The position numbers and the translations under genes are program-made. From NCBI GenBank assembly GCA_041984235.1, contig JBHIYN010000022.1, forward strand, positions 18,486-82,485: DNA of 64,000 nucleotides. The letters run 5' to 3'. Of this stretch, positions 58,616 through 64,000 are shown piece by piece. Every line of letters begins with the position of its first letter. The stretch's first letter is position 1. The stretch is from JBHIYN01 sp041984235 (GTDB lineage Bacteria; Pseudomonadota; Gammaproteobacteria; Ga0077536). Under the pieces are notes generated by a model. It saw nothing but the letters and a program-made list of their open reading frames with translations. It ran no database searches and was not told the DNA's origin.

Positions 58616-59491
58616 ATGGTAAGAAAGCCCGTTTTCAGCCCCTTTTGCGCCCTGCTCGCGTGGGCCGGCCTCGCCGCCGCGGCGGACGAGCCGGCGCTGC
58701 CGCCGCCGGACGTGGCCGCGCCCGCTGCGGAGGCCTACTCGTGCTTCATCGAGCCCTCGGAAGTGGTCGAGGTCGGCAGCCCGGTGCCGGGTATCGTCGC
58801 CGAGGTGCGGCACGACCGCGCCGCGCGGGTCAGCGCCGGTGACGTGGTAGTGCGCCTGGAAAGCGTGATCGAGGAATCCAATCTCGAGCTCGCCGCCGCG
58901 CGCGCACGCTTCGTCGACGAGATCCGCGAACAGGAGGTGCATCTCGATTTCGCGCGCCGCAAGTACGAACGCGCGCGGGCTATGCATGCGAAGAAAGCGA
59001 TTACCCTGGAGCAGCTCGAACAGACCGAGGCGGCGTTCCGGATCGCCGAGAAGCAGCTCGCGAAAGCGCGCCACAACCACGAGATCGCCCGCCTCGAACA
59101 CCGCCGCATGCAACGCCTGCGCGAACAGCGTGAAATCGCCAGCCCCATCGACGGCGTGGTGGTCGACCGCCTGATCGCGCCCGGCGAGTTCGTCAAGGAC
59201 AGTCCGCTGCTGCGCATTGCGCGCCTGGACCCGCTAAAGGTAGAAGTCATTCTGCCGGCAGAGACCTGGGGCACGCTGGGGGTACAGGACACCATTACCG
59301 TCAATGCGCGCGAGACCGGCGGGCGCTTCGCTGCCGAGGTCGCGGTCATCGACCGCGTGATCGACTCGGCCAGCGGTACCTACCGCGTCACGCTGACCCT
59401 GCCCAATCCCGACCACGCCATCGCCAGCGGGCTCAAGTGCGACGTCGAACACCCGTCGCTGGGCGCGCCCGCGGCGGTCGCGGCGCGCTGA
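58616..59491 (+). CDS. Periplasmic HlyD/RND-type adaptor protein
   Basis: The 291-residue protein begins with a signal peptide (VFSPFCALLAWAGLAAAA, cleaved near ADEP). It has a lipoyl-like half (EVGSPVPGIVAEVRHDRAAR), a coiled coil (residues 85-165), the second lipoyl half (EIASPIDGVVVDRLIAPGEF) and a beta-barrel (LDPLKVEVILPAETWGTLGV). It is the third adaptor-type protein of the cluster and, lacking a membrane helix beyond the signal, is probably periplasmic. It lies 18 bp after the M50-HlyD gene and 43 bp before the giant surface protein. Confidence 0.9.
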   Translation: MVRKPVFSPFCALLAWAGLAAAADEPALPPPDVAAPAAEAYSCFIEPSEVVEVGSPVPGIVAEVRHDRAARVSAGDVVVRLESVIEESNLELAAARARFVDEIREQEVHLDFARRKYERARAMHAKKAITLEQLEQTEAAFRIAEKQLAKARHNHEIARLEHRRMQRLREQREIASPIDGVVVDRLIAPGEFVKDSPLLRIARLDPLKVEVILPAETWGTLGVQDTITVNARETGGRFAAEVAVIDRVIDSASGTYRVTLTLPNPDHAIASGLKCDVEHPSLGAPAAVAAR

Positions 59492-59534
59492 ACGCCGCGC
59501 GGCTGCGCCGCACCCGGCTTCGCTACCCAGGCCC

Positions 59535-62500
59535 GTGAGATCCGTTCCCCGCCAGGCACCCGGCACAGCGCGTTTCGTGTGCGAGGCACTGGAACCGCGC
59601 CTGCTGCTCTCGGCCGATGCCGCCGCCGCGCTGGCGGCGCCGGACGACCCGGATGCCGCGCACGACGGTGCGCTGGAGCAGGCCATCGCCGCGCTGGAGC
59701 CGGTTGGTGACGGGCGTCCGTCGCAGGCCCCCGAGCTGGTCTTCATCGATACCGCGGTGGAGGACTACGGCAGTATCGTCGAGGACCTGCTGGCACAGGC
59801 CGGCGAGCGCAGCTTCGAGATCCACCTGCTCGAGGGCGACGGGGTGGCGGCCATCTCCGCCGCGCTTGCCGAAGCCCACGACGTCGCGGCCGTGCACGTC
59901 ATTTCCCACGGCGACAGCGGCGTGCTGCAGCTCGGCGATGTCACCCTCGACGGCGCCAGCCTGTCACGACATGCCGAGGCCATCGCCGGCTGGGCCGACG
60001 CGCTCGCGGTGGAGGCCGACCTGCTGTTCTACGGCTGCGACGTCGCCGCCACGGCCGATGGCCGCGCCCTGCTCGAGTCATTGGCGCGCCTGACCGGCGC
60101 CGACGTCGCGGGAAGTACCGATCTCACCGGCAACGCCGACCTCGGCGGCGACTGGGAGCTGGAGCACGCGGCCGGCACCATCGAGACCGGCATCGCGCTC
60201 ACGACCTCGCTGCAGGCCGGCTACGCGGGCACGCTCGACATCGTCACCGGCCTTACCGCGCACTACCGTTTCGATGTCAACGCAAGTGACTCTCTGGGCT
60301 CGTTCAACGGCACGTTGATCGGCAATGCTTCAATCGACACTACCGATGCCACCCAGAAGGTCGGTGAAGGGAAGCTCGACCTCGACGGCACGGGTGACTA
60401 TGTCAATCTCTCCAGCGGCGCCGGCTACCTCAATACCGTCGGCGAGGGCACCATCGCCGTGTGGGTCAGGACCGCGAGCGCGGACGGCAACGTGGTGTGG
60501 AGCGCCACCGACAGTGGCGACGCGGACAGTCGCGTCGAATTCGGGCTCAATGCCAGCGGGCAGGTCTATTTCAAGGTTGCCGAGGCCGGTGTAACGCTGA
60601 CCGACATCGTCACCACGGACAGCTACAACGACGGCACCTGGCACCATATGGCAGTGACCGTCGACGCTACCGAGGGCGCGGTGGTCTACGTCGACGGCCG
60701 CGCCGTCGGCAGCGACGCCTCCAACGCCTTCTTCAACGACGTTACCAATCTCGACTCCGTGCACATCGGCGCCTCACGCGCCAGCAGTGCGCTGGTCGAC
60801 GAGTTCAACGGCCAGATCGACGACGTGCGTTTCTACACGCGTGCCCTGACCGCCGACGACGTCACCGAGGTGATCGTCGAGACCAGCGATCTCGTCGTCG
60901 ACACCACCAGCGATGCCATCGACGGCGCCACCGGATCGATCGGCGAACTGCTCGCCAACAAGGGCGCCGACGGGCGCATCTCCCTGCGCGAGGCGATCAC
61001 GGCCGCCAACGGCTCTTCGGGCTTCGACGCCATCCGCTTCGAGATCGCCGATGCCCTGATCGACGGCGCACACACCATCGAGGTCGGCAGCCACGCCTCG
61101 GCATCAGGCATTGCGCTGCCCGACATTACCGACGCACTGATCATCGACGGCTCCACCGACGCCGACTTCGCCGGCTCGCCGATCATCGAGATCGACGGCA
61201 GCAGTGCCGGCGCCGGGGCCACCGGCCTGACCTTCACCGCCGGCAGTGACGGCAGCACCCTGCGTGGGGTCGCCGTGCACGACTTCGCGCACAACGGGGT
61301 GCTGCTGCAGGGTGGCGACAACATCGTCGCCGGCAATTATCTCGGCATCGACGCCGACGGCAGCACCGCGCGCGGCAACGCCACGGGCGCCGTCGCCGGC
61401 ACCGGCAACCTGCGTATCGAATCGGCCGACAACGACATCGGCGGCCTGACTGCCGCCGACGGCAACGTGATCTCGGCCAGCGGGGCGTCCGGCGTCGTGC
61501 TGTTCGGCGCCGGCGCCAGCGGCAACCTGCTGCGCGGCAACCTCATCGGCCTGGACGCAACCGGCTCTCTCGATCGCGGCAATGCCGGCGCCGGCATAGA
61601 GATCGACGGCGCCGGGGCCAACGTCATCGGCGGCACTACCGCCGCAGCGCGCAACGTGATCACCGGCAACGATGGCGATGGCATCAGCATCACGGCCGGC
61701 GACAACAACATCGTTCAGGGCAACTACATCGGCACCGATAGCGGCGGTACCGTAGTCATCGGCAATCTCGGTGACGGTATTGCGCTCAGCGCGGATCTCG
61801 GCGACGGCGCGACCGGCAACCTGATCGGCGGTGTCGCGGCCGGGGCCGGCAACGTCATCCGGGGAGCCGGCGTCAGTGGCGTTGCGATCCGTGACACTGA
61901 ATCTATCGGTAACAGCATCCTCGGCAACGCGATCTACGACAGTGCGATCGCGGGCATCGATCTCGGCGGCGACGGCCCCACCGCGAACGACGCCGGGGAC
62001 GCCGACCCGGGACCGAACAACCTGCTCAACACGCTGATCGCCACCAACGTCACCTATGCGGGTGGCAACACCACCGTCGATTTCACCCTGGATGCGCCGG
62101 CCGGCACCTACCGCGTGGAGTTCTTCCTCAACGGAACCGCCCATGTCAGCGGCTACGGTGAAGGCGAAACGCTGGTGCACACGACCAGCGTCGTGCACAC
62201 GGGCGGCGGCAGCGAGGCCTTCAGCACCAGCTTCGCGACGGTCACCGGCGGCGTGCTGTCCGCTACCGTCACCCGTGACCTGGGCGGCGGCAACTACGGC
62301 GACAGCTCGGAGTTCAGCGCCGTGTTCGGGGCGACCGGGAACACCGGCTTCCGGGAGGGCGTGGACGGCTATGCCGGCACTGCCGATACCTATGTAAACG
62401 GAGCCAATGCAAGCTCCGCTTACGGTACGGCGACTTTCATGAGCGTCGACGCCGACAATGGCGGCGGAGAGAGCCAGAGCCTGATCCGGTTCGATACCCT

Positions 62501-64000
62501 GTTCGGCAGCGGCGCGGGTCAGATCCCGGCCGGCGCGACCATATTGTCGGCCGAGCTGTTGGTTGACGTCATCGACCCCAGCGTTGCCGGCACCAGCGTG
62601 ACACTGCACCGCATGCTGGTCCCGTGGTCCGAGGCGAGCACCTGGGATTCGCTGGGCGCCGGGCTGCAGTCGGGAACCGATTACGTTGCCGTGGCCGACG
62701 CCACGCTGGCCGATCCGACTGCCATGGGTGCACAGACCTTCAGCGGCCTCGAAGCTACCGTGCAGGCGTGGCTGGACGGCACGACCAACGACGGCTGGGC
62801 GATCATCACCGACAGCACGAACGGTTGGGACATCAGTAGCTCAGAGGCCGCCAGCGCCGCGCTGCGTCCACAACTCGTGGTCACCTATGCCGAGACCAAC
62901 GCGGCACCGACCGACATCACCCCCAACGGCTTCAGTGTCGACGAGAACGTGGATACCAGCGGCGGATTCAGCCTCGGCGCGCTGACCGCCAGCGACCCCG
63001 ATTTCGGCGACACCTTCACCTGGTCGGTACTGGCAGGCGGCGACGGTGCCCTGTTCAGCATCGGCGGTGCCGGCAGCGACGAGCTCGTGCTCGACGACGG
63101 GGTGCTCGATTACGAGGTCAAGACCAGCTACGCGGTCACCGTGCGCGCGACCGACTCGGCGGGCAACACCTACGACGAAGCCCTGAGCGTGTCGATCAAC
63201 CCTTTGAACGACAACGATCCCGTCGCCGACGACGAGTCCTTCACCGTCGCCGAGGGCGGTACCGCCACCGAGGCCGATCTCGACGCCGGCACCTCGCTCC
63301 TCGACGGCGACACCGACGCCGATCTGCCCAATGACACCCTGACCGTCAACACCGCTCCGGTGGCCGGCCCGGCCCACGGCGCCCTGACCCTCAACGCCAA
63401 CGGCACCTTCACCTACGTCCACGACGGCAGCGAGAACTTCTCCGACAGCTTCACCTACGAGCTCCTGGACGCCGACGGCGGGGTCAGTGACACCGGCACC
63501 GTCACCATCACCGTCACCCCGGTCAACGACAACGACCCGGTCGCCGACGACGAGTCCTTCACCGTCGCCGAGGGCGGTACCGCCACCGAGGCCGATCTCG
63601 ACGCCGGCACCTCGCTCCTCGACGGCGACACCGACGCCGATCTGCCGAACGACACCCTGACCGTCAACACCACCCCGGTGGCCGGCCCGGCGCATGGCGC
63701 CCTGACCCTCAACGCCAACGGCACCTTCACCTACGTCCACGACGGCAGCGAGAACTTCTCCGACAGCTTCACCTACGAGCTCCTGGACGCCGACGGCGGG
63801 GTCAGCGACACCGGCACCGTCACCATCACCGTCACCCCGGTCAACGACAACGACCCGGTCGCCGACGACGAGTCCTTCACCGTCGCCGAGGGCGGTACCG
63901 CCACCGAGGCCGATCTCGACGCCGGCACCTCGCTCCTCGACGGCGACACCGACGCCGATCTGCCGAACGACACCCTGACCGTCAACACCACCCCGGTGGC
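59535..64000 (+). CDS. Giant LEPR-XLL/DUF4347 surface protein with cadherin-like and VCBS-type repeats (3' end outside window)
   Basis: The frame is open from GTG 59535 to the window edge (at least 1,488 residues). Residues 14-28 carry the LEPR-XLL motif (EALEPRLLLSAD), an N-terminal mark of very large exported proteins. Domains in order: DUF4347 (about 65-235, with HVISHGDSG and LFYGCDVAA), LamG/concanavalin-like (245-435), a CSLREA-type start ISLREAITAANG and parallel beta-helix (455-830), a DNRLRE domain (about 935-1115), a cadherin-like domain (1120-1225), then 106-residue VCBS/Ig-like repeats from residue 1225. It lacks a Sec signal peptide. With the export genes upstream it is the probable cargo: an adhesin for biofilm or particle attachment. 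Calcium-binding DxD/DxN-rich loops are frequent. Confidence 0.9.
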   Translation, partial: MRSVPRQAPGTARFVCEALEPRLLLSADAAAALAAPDDPDAAHDGALEQAIAALEPVGDGRPSQAPELVFIDTAVEDYGSIVEDLLAQAGERSFEIHLLEGDGVAAISAALAEAHDVAAVHVISHGDSGVLQLGDVTLDGASLSRHAEAIAGWADALAVEADLLFYGCDVAATADGRALLESLARLTGADVAGSTDLTGNADLGGDWELEHAAGTIETGIALTTSLQAGYAGTLDIVTGLTAHYRFDVNASDSLGSFNGTLIGNASIDTTDATQKVGEGKLDLDGTGDYVNLSSGAGYLNTVGEGTIAVWVRTASADGNVVWSATDSGDADSRVEFGLNASGQVYFKVAEAGVTLTDIVTTDSYNDGTWHHMAVTVDATEGAVVYVDGRAVGSDASNAFFNDVTNLDSVHIGASRASSALVDEFNGQIDDVRFYTRALTADDVTEVIVETSDLVVDTTSDAIDGATGSIGELLANKGADGRISLREAITAANGSSGFDAIRFEIADALIDGAHTIEVGSHASASGIALPDITDALIIDGSTDADFAGSPIIEIDGSSAGAGATGLTFTAGSDGSTLRGVAVHDFAHNGVLLQGGDNIVAGNYLGIDADGSTARGNATGAVAGTGNLRIESADNDIGGLTAADGNVISASGASGVVLFGAGASGNLLRGNLIGLDATGSLDRGNAGAGIEIDGAGANVIGGTTAAARNVITGNDGDGISITAGDNNIVQGNYIGTDSGGTVVIGNLGDGIALSADLGDGATGNLIGGVAAGAGNVIRGAGVSGVAIRDTESIGNSILGNAIYDSAIAGIDLGGDGPTANDAGDADPGPNNLLNTLIATNVTYAGGNTTVDFTLDAPAGTYRVEFFLNGTAHVSGYGEGETLVHTTSVVHTGGGSEAFSTSFATVTGGVLSATVTRDLGGGNYGDSSEFSAVFGATGNTGFREGVDGYAGTADTYVNGANASSAYGTATFMSVDADNGGGESQSLIRFDTLFGSGAGQIPAGATILSAELLVDVIDPSVAGTSVTLHRMLVPWSEASTWDSLGAGLQSGTDYVAVADATLADPTAMGAQTFSGLEATVQAWLDGTTNDGWAIITDSTNGWDISSSEAASAALRPQLVVTYAETNAAPTDITPNGFSVDENVDTSGGFSLGALTASDPDFGDTFTWSVLAGGDGALFSIGGAGSDELVLDDGVLDYEVKTSYAVTVRATDSAGNTYDEALSVSINPLNDNDPVADDESFTVAEGGTATEADLDAGTSLLDGDTDADLPNDTLTVNTAPVAGPAHGALTLNANGTFTYVHDGSENFSDSFTYELLDADGGVSDTGTVTITVTPVNDNDPVADDESFTVAEGGTATEADLDAGTSLLDGDTDADLPNDTLTVNTTPVAGPAHGALTLNANGTFTYVHDGSENFSDSFTYELLDADGGVSDTGTVTITVTPVNDNDPVADDESFTVAEGGTATEADLDAGTSLLDGDTDADLPNDTLTVNTTPV
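63207..64000 (+). repeat. 318-bp near-identical tandem repeats inside the surface-protein gene
   Basis: Units begin at 63207, 63525 and 63843 (each at an Asn-Asp-Asn-Asp-Pro-Val codon run), an exact period of 318 bp or 106 residues. Two full units and half of a third are in the window and the array continues beyond it. Units differ at only a few positions, so recent expansion or gene conversion is likely. Each unit reads as an Ig-like VCBS repeat with FTVAEGGTATEADLDAGTS and GTFTYVHDGSENFSDSFTYE. Confidence 0.95.

Noticed and set aside
63207..64000. Tandem repeats as a mobile element or satellite.
   Set aside because: The period is a multiple of three, the frame stays open, and each unit encodes one Ig-like domain.

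Overview
The window is very GC-rich and densely coded, with no gene-free stretch above 300 bp and no rRNA, tRNA, CRISPR array or intact insertion sequence that I could see. Type II citrate synthase, YdbL/YdbH-like envelope proteins, a SPOR domain, a DksA-type zinc finger, a PEP-CTERM protein and a REP-like palindrome together suggest a free-living aerobic proteobacterium, probably a gammaproteobacterium specialised in aromatic compounds. This placement is inference; no phylogenetic marker is decisive.

Layout. 1-4.6 kb: two LigB-type extradiol dioxygenase subunits (the first cut by the window edge), then a LolA-like protein and an RND/MMPL exporter ending in a cyclic-nucleotide-binding domain. 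4.57-4.72 kb: REP-like repeats. 4.7-8.1 kb (minus): MaoC hydratase, citrate synthase, TauE/SafE permease, YdbL-like lipoprotein. 8.2-9.9 kb: a two-subunit CoA-transferase-fold enzyme. 9.9-17.7 kb (minus): an operon-like run of ThDP enzyme, reductive dehalogenase-like protein with an internally duplicated core, 3-oxoadipate enol-lactonase-like hydrolase, GST and a large YdbH-like envelope protein. 17.9-22.8 kb: HCCA isomerase, PEP-CTERM protein, PcpA/LinE-type hydroquinone dioxygenase, maleylacetate reductase, YfcG-type GST and a 2Fe-2S ferredoxin. 22.8-26.2 kb: LysR, IlvD/Edd dehydratase, HAD phosphatase. 26.3-31.9 kb: TetR, Rieske oxygenase, two-subunit (HapCD/PnpCD-type) hydroquinone dioxygenase, aldehyde dehydrogenase, DUF1330 protein. 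31.9-32.9 kb: MarR and Dps, divergent around a three-half-site operator. 32.9-44.2 kb: mixed catabolic and membrane genes. 44.3-53.2 kb: a halohydrin dehalogenase, gamma-glutamyltransferase, YbaK, YdhR, MFS carrier, BtuF-like protein, DUF71 ATPase, acetamidase, thiolase-like protein and an HNH protein. 53.2-64 kb: an export cluster (TolC-SPOR, GAF-HlyD, M50-HlyD, HlyD) followed by a giant LEPR-XLL/DUF4347/cadherin-like surface protein that runs off the window.

How the genes fit. The central theme is breakdown of oxygenated and probably halogenated aromatics. Two unrelated hydroquinone ring-cleavage systems, one VOC-type and one cupin-type with aldehyde dehydrogenase, should both deliver (chloro)maleylacetate to the single maleylacetate reductase. 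A reductive dehalogenase-like protein and a halohydrin dehalogenase add two different dehalogenation chemistries. The right end is a separate theme: export of a repeat-rich adhesin through HlyD/TolC-like parts, where a membrane M50 metallopeptidase-like protein stands in the place of the usual ABC transporter.
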